From: Symbiodinium microadriaticum
Taxonomy: Eukaryota; Sar; Dinophyceae; Suessiales; Symbiodiniaceae
Assembly (NCBI GenBank): GCA_001939145.1
Contig: LSRX01001124.1
Span: forward strand, 117,231 to 181,230
Reading direction: 5' to 3'
Length of the DNA: 64,000 bases
Made by a program: the position numbers and the translations under genes. Within the stretch, counting starts at the first letter, position 1, and every line of letters begins with the position of its first letter. The notes beneath the pieces were generated by a model. The model ran no database searches and was not told the origin of the DNA. It was given only the letters and a program-made list of their open reading frames with translations. Positions 43,305 through 54,406 of the stretch are shown piece by piece.

Positions 43305-43385
43305 CAGCTCCGCATCGAGCAGTATCTAGTCGAGCTTGCCGTTTGGAACTTGGAAGAATACCCACCCACGCAGCGATTCCCAGAA
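43305..43385 (+). CDS. Exon-like island whose acceptor lies in a telomere-like unit
   Basis: gtttagggttcag|cag leads into QLRIEQYLVELAVWNLEEYP, then PTQRFP. The AG comes from a ttcaggg-type variant at the end of the TTTAGGG tract 43275-43304. The 3' boundary is unclear (43385-43405). No family was recognised. Confidence 0.35.
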
Positions 43386-43926
43386 CATTCAGCAAATGCA
43401 AAGTTACAATCCTCCCTAAGCCCCAAACGAAATCCTAAACCTTAAACGAAAGCCTAAACGGAAACCTAAACGGACTTTTGGAAACCCTGAACAAAAACTC
43501 CACACGGAATGCCCTGCCCTGCCCACGAAGAAACGAACCTTGCCCACGAAGAAACGAGCCTGGTTCGAAGGGCGCTTAAGCATAGAGGTTCGAGGGGTCC
43601 CTGTTGAGTTCCCTTTGGAAGGTAGTCTTAGGGCTTTACTTACGGGTTCCACTAAGGGCTCCTTTCATGGCTCCGTTATTGAAAGGTGATTAAACGGATT
43701 CTACAATACTACAAGGGTACCATGATTAGGGTTTGGGGTTTGGGATTGAGGCTTTTTGGTTCAAGGATCCCTTTCGAGGGGCGTTTGGTAGTAGGGCTTT
43801 AAAAGCTGGTGTTTCGGCCTTTTCGGCGGTATGGGGATAAGGTTTTGCGCCCTAAACCCGAAGCCCTAAACCCTAAACCCGAAACCCCAAACCCTAAACC
43901 CTGGGTTTCACGAATCGCCCCTCCAG

Positions 43927-43970
43927 GAGCAGATGGAACCAGTCGCTATCGCCGATCCACAAGGAGGGGG
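43927..43970 (+). CDS. Exon-like island, unknown gene
   Basis: cgcccctccag|g, then EQMEPVAIADPQGG, ending in a G9 run. A CCCTAAA tract lies directly upstream (43850-43900) and a TTTAGGG tract downstream (43988-44035). Confidence 0.3.
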
Positions 43971-44501
43971 GGGGACTCTCAGAGAGCGGTTTAGGGTTTA
44001 GAGGTTTGGGGTTTAGGGTTTAGGGTTTAGGGAGGCCCAGCAAAAAGGGCCATCGTTTCAGCAGTTTTCAGAGGTTTTCTGTTTCAGCTGACATGGAGAC
44101 TTCTGCAATGACGGACGTTCGTACACTTTTCGATTGTACCACTACATCGTGTGTTACTCTGTGCACAAATATCGAGGATCACTGCCAAGTTTCTCGACGT
44201 CGTCTCCTTTATCCGTGCGTTTGTGCAAAGCTTTCGTGGCTTCTGCAACCTCTGTTGTCTGTTCAGACTTTGCATAAGGCTGTGAGTTTAGGGTCTAAGA
44301 TTTAGGGTTTGGCATTTGGTGTTCGGAGTGTAGCTCAAACTTAAGATCGAGGTTTTGGATGCCAGTGCCCATCTTCGTAGAGTTTAAAGAGGACAGGTTG
44401 TCGGAGTGTGAGCCCTAAACCCGAGAGTGTTTTATTCGCTGGTAGAGCTACGACGCTCGAGTAACAGCAGAGCCCTAAAGTTTGGGCTGAACAACACACA
44501 T

Positions 44502-44693
44502 GGGCAGTTCTCTACGTTGGGGTCCCTTTTCAGGGATCTATATACGGGGTTTCTTTAGCGTCTCTAAAAGGGTACTATAAAGGTTCTTTTTGAGTAGTTC
44601 TCTAAATTGGGGGTCCCTTTGTAGGTCCCAAAACAGTACGGCACCCTTAGAAAAAGAGGAGCCTAGAAGAGACCCTAATTTAGAGAACCACCC
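44502..44693. mobile_element. Inverted-repeat element family A, two overlapping or nested left ends
   Basis: A left end occurs at 44502 (gggcagttctctacgttggg) and again at 44593 (gtagttctctaaattggggg), with one right end (ccctaatttagagaaccacc). This suggests one copy inside another or a partial duplication. Confidence 0.65.
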
Positions 44694-46489
44694 ACATAAA
44701 CGCAGAATGTTCGAACCTACACGCTTGCAAATGAGGACAGTACGTTCTCGAGCTTAAGTGCAGGTGCTTCTCCCTAAACCCTACCTTAACCCCAAAGAAC
44801 CTAGCTTTTTGAGGATCTAGAAAAAGAAACCATAATAAAGAACCCTAAAAAGGTATTTTGTTCGGGGTTCAGGCAAACCCTAAGCCCAAAACCCCAAGCC
44901 CTAATCCCAAAACCCAAAACCCTAAGCCCTAAACCTTAAGAGCTAAGACACCAGACCCTCTGAGCCCCGTTGCAGTAAGCTCCCCGAAAAGGCGCTTCTT
45001 GGATGGTCGAAGCAACGACTCTCTACGAGCGAAAGCCAATCGCCGCTCGTACGCTTTTGTGGGAATTGAGGCTTCAGGCTTGACTTTAGGGTTTAGTGTT
45101 TAGGTTTAGAGCATTCAGGCTACGGGCTTTAGTTATTGTTGCTAAAGAGAAGAGTGGAGGAAGGAATGATATAAGGACTACTGTAAGAGTCTCCCCCCCA
45201 CTCACCCTTATGCACCAGTACGTTGAAGCCTTCGTTCAGGGCGTCAGGAGTTTGACTAGGGCCTTGCGCTTTGGGAGGCAGCGATGTTTCTCAGGGCTCT
45301 AAGTCTGGATGTAGGAGGAGTCACTGAATCAACGAAAATGGCCCGGAGTTTCTTTTTTTCGGCTTCTTGTTATGGTTTGAAGTATATTCCTCATTTCGCG
45401 AGCCTACGCACCCCACATGAACATATTCCCCTCCAGAACCGAATGACTCTGGGCATGGCCGGTGATGATATGAAACTTTGGGCCTCTCAGGTCCAGTTGT
45501 GACGGACCCACGTTGTTGTGTATCACCTTGAAGCCGCAGTCGGTTCCAAAGACCAACCCTGAAAGCACAGTTTCTCTCCAAACCCTAAACCCAAACCTAG
45601 TTCCTCAACCCTTATCCTTAACCCCTGCCTTTTTGTGTTACATCCAACGATGCCTGAAGGGTCAGGCCACTGCGGGTGCAAAGAGAGTACCTGAAACCCT
45701 AAACCGTACACCCGTAAACCCCTAAACCCTACCCTAAGCCCTAAACCCGTAAACCTATAGATGCACAGGCTAGCCGGCTGAAGTCTGGGATCGGGAGTGA
45801 CAAGTACGCCTTAGTCGTTAAACGGCCGTACTCGCCTCCAGCTAATGTATTTCGTAGTTGCCCGTTGTCGGCTGTGTACCCGCAAGTTGTGTGGAAGTTG
45901 TACGGCGGTGATGTAATTTGCTGGAATCAATTGGTACTTAGCTGCTTCGTTAAGGATCTCGTGCATTCTTCTCGCATGGGACGTCCGATGACATCTTGCA
46001 TACACCCGTAAACCCCTAAACCCCTAAACCGTGATCCCCTAAGTAGTGCTGGCATTCTGAGTCTTCGGAGGGGTCTAAGTTTATCCATGCTTGTATGAAG
46101 CTCCGGGGTTCAGAGGGGTCTAGGGTTTAAGAAAAATTCTATGCCCTGAGTGGTTTAGGGTTTAGGGTTTAAGAACCTTGAACCCTTGAGTTTAGGACCC
46201 ATCCTGAGATTCGATTGTCTCTAGGAGGATAACCGTGTTCAGGACAGCCGTAGCGAATCCAGGATGGAGGGGTTGAGAGTTTAGGATCATAGTCGTAGAG
46301 TGCCGAGGGCTAAAGGGTTTGGTTACAGTCGTAGAGAATCAAAGGTTTAGGAGTTCAGGGCTTAATGTCAGGATGAACACTGATGCTGTGATGGTGATGA
46401 TGGTGCTGAGTTTGATACGACAAGAAGAAAAAGATGCGTATACTTGTCGAGGAAGGACGATGACAGTAAGGAAGAGCATCAAGACCATG

Positions 46490-46600
46490 GTTTCGACTGC
46501 TGTGGTGGTGGTGGTGGTGGTGGTGGTGGTGGGGACGATGAGGATGCGTGTTGCTGTCGATGATGACGACGATGATGATGCGGAGGAGGCTGATACTGCT
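46490..46600. repeat. (GTG)n and GAT/GAC trinucleotide microsatellite
   Basis: About 11 gtg triplets at 46503-46535, then gatgatgacgac units. Confidence 0.9.
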
Positions 46601-47540
46601 GCTACTGATGATGGTGCAGCGGTGATGATTCTGACTGCGGCGGCGACGCTGAAATTGGTTATGGAGATCAGTGAGATGCTGTGAGCAGAATTGGATCATG
46701 TATTTGAACAGATATCCTTTCAGCTCTCGTGTGAGCAGCCGTATTCGTGGCGGCCAATGTTGTATGAACGAAAACAGCCAGAAACAGAGCCGTTTGCACA
46801 GCAGCAGTCACCCAAGACTGAAATAAATTGCCATGGAGGCACCTGCAAGAGCGCAAGGCTCCACAATTGACGCACATCACCATCACCACGATTCGCATCA
46901 TCTAAAGTCATTGTGAGCATGACCCTAAACCCTAAACCCTGGGTGCACAAACCTGATACCTGAGGAGATCATGCAAGTTGAGTTGCACCAATTCAAAAAT
47001 GTGCCTCGGCGGCAATCTTCATTCCGTCGTCATCATCGTCCTGATTGTTGCTGGTGTAGGTGGGTGTTACTGTCGTTGTTGGGGTCGTAGCTGTCGCCGC
47101 GTCGTTATCTTCGTAGTTGCGGTCGTTCCTGGTGCCAGCCTGTGCTTTCGCTCAAACCCTAAATTACCCACCCCTAAATCATAAATCCTTATCAAACTGT
47201 ATGAGACGCCGCACTTCCCTTGTACAACCCAGTTGAGTTCAACCCAAGCATTGCGCCCCGCCCCACAAGAAACCCCGAAGCCCTGAATCCACGAGACAAG
47301 ACGAGCCTCAACCCTCAACGTTGAATCTACAGAATCTGGACCCATAAACCGCTTCAACTCCTGAACGCACTGGGGAAGCAGACCCAGAAAACCCCAGCTT
47401 AAGCCCCGAATTGGGGGAAAAAAAGGATCCAGAAGCCTTGAGACCCGGAAACCTTCAGCCCTGGGTTTAGGGTTTACGGTTTAGGGCTTAGGCTTTGGGG
47501 TTTAAGGTTTACCCGAAACCCCAGAAACCTTAAGCCCCAA

Positions 47541-47697
47541 TACAGGGGGCCTGAATAATTACCTACACTATTTCGGGGGTTCCTTACTATGATTACAGTA
47601 TATTATACCCCCAAACTCTATTCCAATTATGAGTATAGTATAATATAACCCCAAAACCCTATTCTCATTGTTAAGGCTGTTAAGGCCTCTATAGTAG
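47541..47697. mobile_element. Inverted-repeat element family C, copy 3, with partial internal duplication
   Basis: ggcctgaataattacctaca at the left, ccctattctcattgttaagg at the right. The segment with accccaaa...ctattc and tatagtataa occurs twice, making the copy longer than the others. It ends ten bases before the exon-like island at 47708. Confidence 0.7.
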
Positions 47698-47707
47698 ACC
47701 CTTGAAG

Positions 47708-47815
47708 GTGAAGAAGACCTTCGACGGCTGGAAGAAGTGGGCCGAAGATCAGGGAGGTCGCCTTTTAACCTTCGAAGATGTTCGGCTGAAGAGCACTTCT
47801 TTGTTGGCGACCTTC
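47708..47815 (+). CDS. Exon-like island 1 of the GGRL-domain gene
   Basis: After cttgaag|g it reads VKKTFDGWKKWAEDQGGRLL, then TFEDVRLK. The W-x2-WAEDQGGRL segment recurs at 53508 as SKAWVEAQGGRL, so the two are paralogous. The W...A...GGRL arrangement recalls the N-terminal part of C-type-lectin-like domains; that is inference. The 3' boundary is between 47790 and 47815, before a T-rich run. Family C copy 3 ends just upstream of the acceptor. Confidence 0.45.
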
Positions 47816-47879
47816 TGTTTTTTTTTTTTTTTGGGGGGGGGTTTGGGGTTTCTGACCACTGTACTTGCCACGACTATCG

Positions 47880-48578
47880 CTGTCATTCTCATCGTCACCG
47901 TCATCATCATTATCATCATCATCATCATCACCATCATCAAAATCATCAACAACATCGTCATCGTCATCGTCCGCGTCCTCCTCCTCGTCCTCCTCCTCGT
48001 CCTCCTCCTCCTCCTGCCGGCTCCCCGTCCTCCCCCCTCCATCTCCTCCCCTTCTCTTCCCCTTCCTCCGAATCATCATCAACATCATCATCATCATCAT
48101 CATCAGCATCATCAATCATCACCATCATCATCGTCATCTTCGTCTTCAGAAATCACCAATGTTCATCATCTTCACCACCTTCACCATCTTTACCATCTTC
48201 ACCATCTTCACCATCTTCACCATCTTCACCATCTTCACCATCTTCACCACCACCATCACCGTCATCAGCATCACCACACATCATCACCCATCATAGTCAT
48301 CATCATCATCATCGTCATCGTCATCGTCCGCCTCCTCCTCCCCCTCCTCCCCCTCCTCCCCCTCCTCGCCTCCTCTCCTCTCCGCCTGCTCCTGCTCCTC
48401 CTCATCCTCCTCCTGCTGCTCATCATGACCATCATCATGATCACAGCATCACCATCATCATCACCATCATCATGGTCATCATCATCACCATCATCATTAT
48501 CATCATCATCATCGTCATCATCACCACCATCATCACCATCGTCGTCATCATCATCATTACCATTCCCATCATCAAAGA

Positions 48579-48619
<41 letters not shown>

Positions 48620-48713
48620 CCATCATCATTATCATCATCGCCATTATTATCATCATTTTCTTCTTCTTCTTATTCATTATCGTCTTCACCGCCTGAACCA
48701 GCGTCACCATCAC

Positions 48714-48760
<47 letters not shown>

Positions 48761-48800
48761 CCTTCACCATCATCGCCGTCATCGTCATCATGATCATCAT
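47880..48800. repeat. Very long compound CAT/CAC/CTC trinucleotide tract
   Basis: About 900 bp of tca, cac, ctc and att triplets in sub-blocks, for example (ttcaccatc)n at 48180-48250 and (cat)n at 48575-48620 and 48712-48760. It gives long Ser-, His- and Met-rich frames in five of six readings; none is credible as a gene. Confidence 0.95.
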
Positions 48801-50097
48801 CAGCATCATGACCAAGATGAGGCCACCGCACGCAGGAAACCAACCATAGCTAGTAACCCTAAGGTTCTTGAACATCCTGACAGCGAAGCCAAGAGACCTA
48901 AGGCAGGAAGCAATGCTTAACAACCGACAACACCAAAGCCTTCAAAACCTCGAAGTGTACCTTGCGAATCTCAAAACCCTGTAAACTCAAGGAAGCATGG
49001 TCCTGGTGCCGCGATGGCAACACAGTTCACTTCACCGACCGTGGTCCAAGCCCAAGCTCTGCCGGGAAGTTTTGGAACAGTTCTAGGCCGTTGAACGTTC
49101 GGCGTTCATGTCAGGCTTGTTGTGCTTGAAATCAGGCTGTTGAAGGTGTTGAGGCGGTTTTCGGTTCTGGGAACCCCGCATTAGACCAGCGTTTTTGTTT
49201 AAGGGTGTGTTTATGGTTGATGTTGCAGCAGATTTAGTAGTGTGCTCAGGCCCCTACTTACCAGTGTGGGTCTCTTGATTTTGGCTGCAGGTTCTCACAG
49301 GATTTTGTGTTTCCTTTCCCATGTTTGGTTTTGATTCGGGAGTTGTCGGTCGGCCTAGGGTTCAGGATTCTGTTAACCTCCAAATCCCAAACTCTAAACG
49401 GTTGAGGGTCGTCTACGCTGGGGCTCGGGGGTTGTCCCGGCCCTGCCTGCATCTGCGACGGTGTGTCTTCTCAGCACCACATATGATCGGCGCTCGGCTT
49501 CTAGCAGCCCTGAACCCCAAGCTCTAAATTCGATATACACCCTTCAAGCCACATCCACGGCAGCTGCAGCAAACCCCCTAAACCCAAAAGAAGCCTTGAT
49601 CTCGAAGAAACCCCTTCCTTCAGGGTTCCTTCAAGGGTTCAGTAAATCAAAGGGTCTTGAGCCGGGTGTAGACGCCCAAGTAGCAGGTTCCGGGATTCTA
49701 ACTAGGGGTTTTGAAGGTCTAGGGTTTAGGGTTCCTGATTCCTAAAACCCGTGCGTAGACCGATAATTGGTAACGCGGGCTTAGCGGTTTTAGCGCGTTT
49801 TTTATGTTGAAGGTTTAGGGTTTAAGGTTCCTGGTTACCCTAAACCCCTAAACCCCCAAACCCCTCAACCCTAGTTTCGGCAATTTTTTGGTTCTACAGG
49901 GGTTCCATACGTGCGAAAACAGGGGCTCACCGGGTATAGGGTTATTGGGTGCGGGCTTGATGTGTGAGTTTCAACGAGCCTGGGCCCCAAAAGGACCCCG
50001 AACATAGTAGGATACTGATTGGAAAGGCCCCCAATGCCAACATTAATTTCAAGAAGCTTCCAAGTATCTCAAAACCGTGCTAAATCGCCACCAGAAG

Positions 50098-50205
50098 GCA
50101 TCGACATGTGGGCGCCGACGCTGGAGTTCGATGGCACCAAGAATTGGATTCAAATCGGCAACGTCCCCTGGGCAGCCCCAGGCAAAAATCACGACGAGAC
50201 GCGTC
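50098..50205 (+). CDS. Exon-like island 2 of the GGRL-domain gene (undivided GIDMW-GNVPW exon)
   Basis: After ccagaag|gc it reads GIDMWAPTLEFDGTKNWIQI, then GNVPWAAPGKNHDETRLG. It aligns closely with 54351-54406 plus 55784-55826 (GIDMWVPVEEPDGTKDYIQ and AGNVPWAPPEKSHN), with the same phase at the start, but here the two halves are one continuous exon. The 3' boundary is uncertain (50196-50210). Repeat content inside is nil. Function unknown; probably the distal half of the domain begun at 47708. Confidence 0.5.
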
Positions 50206-50949
50206 TCGGGTGCACAGGGTTTTGGGGGTGAGCCTTCGCCTCTAAGAAGCTCGTTCGGGTATTTTTCGTACACTTTAGCAAGAGTTTGCTGATTTCTAGC
50301 AAGGCTTTACTAAGGGTTTTGTTGGTTTAAATTAGTTTTACGTACAAGCTTAACCTTAACTTCCTTGTGAGTGTGTTGGGGAAGACGGTTGTTGTTCAAG
50401 ATTTGGGTCACGTGTTTTGGGTTTAGATTGGTTGCTTCTTGCCACGAGACTCAAATAGGGAAATTGTCTTTTCACCCATCGCGCCCGCTCGAACTTGGCC
50501 AAAAAAGCAGACAACGCAACAGTGCAATGGACATCCTTAAGCCCTAGAGCCCTAGACACTCAACCCGAAACCCTAAACACTCAACCCTCAACCCTAAACC
50601 CTGAAAACTCAACCCTCAGCCCTAAACCCTAAGCCCTAAACCGCAAGTTGTGGTGAAGACTGCGAAGGACGGTGCCAAGCCCCCAAAGCCCTAAACCCCC
50701 GAAGCGTTGCATACCAAAGTCCCCAAGCCTTAAAGGCCGATGCAGATCAGCGCCCTTTTAGCTCCTAAATTCGGGTTAGGGTTTAGGGAATTAGGGAAAA
50801 CGGGCTTGGGATGTAGGGTTGAGGGAATTCGGGTTTAGGGTTTAGGGAATTCGGGTTACATTAGCCGTGAGGTGGGGCTGGCCTGGTTGGGCGGACGACA
50901 TTTCCGGGAGCCTGTGCTGACTTGGGGAAGATTTTGGGGCTTCAAAACT

Positions 50950-51053
50950 ACGGTTGATGACAGAAATCCTGCATTACCCATAATAAGGAATGTACCAGAA
51001 CTCCCATAGTTTAAGGTCCTTAAGGTCATGCAGGATTTATATCATCAACAGTA
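50950..51053. mobile_element. Inverted-repeat element family B, copy 4
   Basis: tacggttgatgacagaaatc at the left, atttatatcatcaacagta at the right, interior tcccatagtttaaggtcctt. Confidence 0.8.
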
Positions 51054-51084
51054 TTGGAACCTACCCATGTATACGGGACCAGAA

Positions 51085-51185
51085 GCTCTAAACCCAAAGC
51101 CCTGAACCCTAAAACCCAAAACCCAAAACCCTAAACCCAAAGCCCAAAACCCTAAACCCTAAACCCAAAACCCTAAACCCCACGC
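51085..51185. repeat. CCCTAAA/CCCAAAA tract
   Basis: aaaacccaaaaccctaaacc units between family B copies 4 and 5. Confidence 0.85.
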
Positions 51186-51282
51186 GCCAAACCCCGAAGC
51201 CTTGAAGAGTCCCAACCCCGATGACCTTCACGCCCAATTTGTTGAGGGTTGAGGGTTTAGGGTGTGACTTTGGATCGCATAC

Positions 51283-51386
51283 TACGTTTGATGACATAAG
51301 TCCTGCATTACCCATAATAAAGAATATACCATAATTCTCATAGTCTAGGGTCCTTAAGGTAATGCAGGATTTATATCATCAACAGC
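51283..51386. mobile_element. Inverted-repeat element family B, copy 5
   Basis: tacgtttgatgacataagtc at the left, atttatatcatcaacagc at the right. Same orientation as copy 4 and only about 230 bp from it. Confidence 0.8.
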
Positions 51387-51629
51387 AGGCGACATCTCGA
51401 TGAATCGTGCGAGAATACGATTTGGAAGCAATTCCATACGGTTCCCTTGGTACTGTGGAATCTGCGAACGGTTGAGGGTCTGAGATTTAACGGTTTAGGG
51501 ACTGAGATTTCAGGGTTTAGGGGTTTCAGAGCTTGGGCTCTGCGGCGTACTTTCACAATTTGAAGCACCAGCTTCGTTTGAGTCTTCAGGAAACGAAGGT
51601 GCAGTATGACAAGAACCCTGACCATAAAC

Positions 51630-51810
51630 CACCCCTAAACGCTAAGCCCTAATGCCTGAACCCTAAACCAACCTTAAACCCTGAACCCTGAACCCTAAAC
51701 CCTAAACCCTGAACCCTAAACCCTGAACCCTAAACCCTGAACCCTGAGCCCTGAACCCTAAACCCTAAACCCTAAACCCTGAGAACCCTAAACTAAACCC
51801 TGAACCATTC
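51630..51810. repeat. CCCTGAA/CCCTAAA tract
   Basis: ccctgaaccctaaaccctga alternates regularly, so a two-unit (14-bp) period is visible. Confidence 0.85.
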
Positions 51811-52071
51811 GCCCCTGCCAGCTGGGCCAGGCCCGGAGCTGGCCTTGGACCCTGAACCAATGAACACTCAAAGCACCGACATCCCCGACCCTTCAGCGTA
51901 AAAAACGCCCGAAGCCGCGAAGCTTCTTACTATGCTATATAGGGTTATATAGGGTTTAGGGTTTAGGGTTTATTGTATATAGGGTTCAGGGTTTAGGGTT
52001 TAGGGTTGTACTATGCTGTATCTCAGGTATCATACTCTCATGTACTAGGCTATGCTTTACTCTGAGGCAAG

Positions 52072-52136
52072 GTTGGGGCGGAGACGAAAGAGGCGTGCTG
52101 TGGATGAAGAAGACCACCGTGATCGGGGCATCGAAG
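52072..52136 (+). CDS. Exon-like island 3 of the GGRL-domain gene
   Basis: After gaggcaag|gt it reads WGGDERGVLWMKKTTVIGAS and K, ending at cgaag|gac, a possible GA donor. Its DERGVLWMKK resembles DERLLLWMQK in the terminal exon at 58534, so it may close the first domain copy as that exon closes the second. Its end phase (0) fits the next island, which begins at phase 0 at 52824. Confidence 0.4.
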
Positions 52137-52189
52137 GACCTGTCCCCTTTTTGTTTTTTTTGGTCAAATATAGTTTATGATAGTAAAAT

Positions 52190-52392
52190 ATAGTATAATA
52201 TATAGTATAATATATAGTATAATATATAGTATAATATATAGTATAATATAGTATAATTAGTATAATATAGTATAAGATAGTATAATATAGTATAATATAG
52301 TATAATATAGTATAATATAGTATAGTATAGTATAATATAGTATAATATATATATATATATAAGTATATAAGTATATATATATATATATATTT
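52190..52392. repeat. TATAGTATAA minisatellite and (TA)n
   Basis: Units of tatagtataatatatag pass into atagtataat and then (ta)n with a G9 run. Flanked by exon-like islands 3 and 4, so presumably intronic. Confidence 0.9.
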
Positions 52393-52439
52393 GGGGGGGA
52401 GGGGAGTTTCTTAGGCAGAGATCCGATGTAGGGGTCTTT

Positions 52440-52605
52440 GCACTCCACGGCTCAGAGTTTAGGGCTTCGGATCTTGCGCTTAGGGTCTGGGGTTTTGTTT
52501 AGGGTTTAGGGTTTAGGCTTTAGTGTTTAGGGTTTAGGGTTTTGGGTTTAGGGTTTAGGGTTTTGGGTTTAGGGTTTTGGGTTTAGGGTTTAGGGTTTCT
52601 GTGAG
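52440..52605. repeat. TTTAGGG/TTTTGGG tract
   Basis: G-rich + strand, with a repeated block gggttttgggtttagggttt. Confidence 0.9.
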
Positions 52606-52823
52606 GATCCCTTCTTCGCCCGCAGCTGCCATGTTCCACTACCTCTGGAGCTCTCTCTGTCTCTCTCTCTCTCGCTCTCTCTGTTGGCCCAGGTACTGCA
52701 GCTCTAAACCCCAAGCTGTACACCTTAAACTTTGCCTTAAACCCGAAACCCTAGACCCTAGACCCTAAAGCCTAAACCCTAAAGCCCTAGACCCTAGTCC
52801 CGAAACCCTAATGAACCAACCAG

Positions 52824-52890
52824 GAGCTGGAGATGATGAAGTACAAGATCCTCGCAAAGCAGGCAGCACTGCCTGGCGCGACTCAGTTTA
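52824..52890 (+). CDS. Exon-like island 4 of the GGRL-domain gene
   Basis: The acceptor gaaccaaccag|g precedes ELEMMKYKILAKQAALPGAT and Q. It is amphipathic and probably a linker helix between the two domain copies. It runs into tttagggggcgtcggg, where a GC donor at 52895 or the repeat-like GT could end it. Confidence 0.4.
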
Positions 52891-53507
52891 GGGGGCGTCG
52901 GGTTCAGGGCTTCTTCCCCTAAGCCCTAAGCCCTAAACCCTAAAACTCCGTGAACCTTGGGCCTACACCCCCCCCGAAGGCCTTCTTCTCATGAGAGTAC
53001 CCTTATGGTACCCTCCAAGCAATCCTCACTAGAGCCCTGAAAGGAACCAACCTTTCAAAGTTCCTTCAAGGAACCTTCAAAGGAATGCGAAATAGCCTTA
53101 GAAGGCAACCGACACGAATTCAAAATCGACCCCAAAGCCTGACTCCTTCAACGCTCATACCCAAAACCCTAAACCCTAAACCCTAAACCCTAAACCGAAG
53201 AACCCTGTGAAGGCCACTTACCAAAAGAATCCTTGCTAAGACCTCTCCATCGATCCCTGAAAGGACCCCTGCCCCAAACCCTAAGCGGCACCAAGCCGCA
53301 CACCGTGGACCCGCCACCCTAACCCGAAACAACCGTTAAAGGATCCCTTCAAAGAATCCTTTAAGGATCCCTCAGGGGAACCGTGGAAGGAACACTTTAA
53401 GGATCCCTGAAAGGAATTCTAAACCCTAAACCCTTTAAGGATCCCTCAGGGGAACCGCGGAAGGACCCCTTAACGAGACCTGCGGAGGTCACTGGGAAGG
53501 ATCCCAG

Positions 53508-53592
53508 GATGAGCTTCGCTGAGTCGAAGGCCTGGGTGGAAGCGCAAGGCGGACGCCTCATGACCACCCACGATGCTCATCCCGATTGGAGG
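53508..53592 (+). CDS. Exon-like island 5 of the GGRL-domain gene, donor in a TTTAGGG tract
   Basis: gatcccag|g precedes MSFAESKAWVEAQGGRLMTT, then HDAHPDWR. It is paralogous to 47708 (WAEDQGGRLLT). The coding sequence runs without gap into gggtttagggtttaggg at 53591, so the GT of the repeat would be the donor. The phase to the next island does not match directly, so a further small exon between 53.6 and 54.3 kb is likely. Confidence 0.45.
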
Positions 53593-53774
53593 GTTTAGGG
53601 TTTAGGGTTCAAGGTTTGGGCATTTTTCGCGCCCGCTGTGGTCCAGGGGGATTTAGGGGCTTGGGGTGTCGGCATTTACGGGTTCAGGGCTCGGACACAG
53701 GTGCCTTTTCTTTTTTCTGCTTGAGGGTGTACTTAGGTTTAGGACCGCATTAGCTGACTACCAGCATCAACCTG

Positions 53775-53778
53775 GCTG

Positions 53779-53816
<38 letters not shown>

Positions 53817-53890
53817 GCATCACCATCACCAGCACCATCCTCATCCTCATCCTGACGATAAAATCCTCATCGTGGTGTCATTATCATTAC
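53775..53890. repeat. (CAT)n microsatellite
   Basis: catcatcat at 53778-53815, then cac/cct triplets, between islands 5 and 6. Confidence 0.9.
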
Positions 53891-54350
53891 CGTTATCGCC
53901 ATCGTCATCACCCGATCGCGCTCACGTTCCTTTTAATCTTCAAAACCATCACCTTTGCCATCCGCATCAACATCATGCGTCATCATCAAAATCATCGTCA
54001 TCACTTCCATCTTCCATTCTGGGGTCATCACCAAAACCCAAACTCCAAGCCGCAGCTGCTGAAGATAGTTCAGCATGCATGTGATTGAAAGAAGACAGTT
54101 AGGCTGGAAGCAGTTCTGTCTCTGCTGGCTGAGGTGGAGCGTACGGGCTTTTTGGGTTTTCGTGTGCGATTTCGGTTTCGAGCGACGCGACCTGGATCAC
54201 GCAAGGAAGCACGGCTGTGGATTGCGCTGCATCCGAAGCTCTTCGCTGACAAAGGAGCCTACCTCAGTTGACAGCTTCCAGTCAAGGGTGTTAGTTGAAC
54301 AGAACTCGCTCGTCTTTGAACACGAATTCCTGGAGCTTACGGTGTCTGAG

Positions 54351-54406
54351 GTATCGACATGTGGGTTCCGGTCGAAGAGCCTGACGGTACAAAAGACTAC
54401 ATCCAG
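54351..54406 (+). CDS. Exon-like island 6 of the GGRL-domain gene
   Basis: gtctgag|gt precedes IDMWVPVEEPDGTKDYIQ, ending in atccag|gcaaag (GC donor at 54407). The first codon (Gly, split G|GT) has the same phase as the paralogous start at 50098. The frame ends at a codon boundary after Gln, matching island 7. Confidence 0.5.

Noticed and set aside
47702..48923. 363- and 319-residue plus-strand frames and a 160-residue minus-strand frame
   Set aside because: Beyond the first ~36 codons (exon-like island 1) these are trinucleotide repeat read in every frame.
51109..51315. Frame rich in GLGFRV repeats
   Set aside because: GFRV and LNPKP/KP strings are the translations of GGGTTTAGGGTT and of CTAAACCCTAAACCC; such frames recur through the window and are not proteins.
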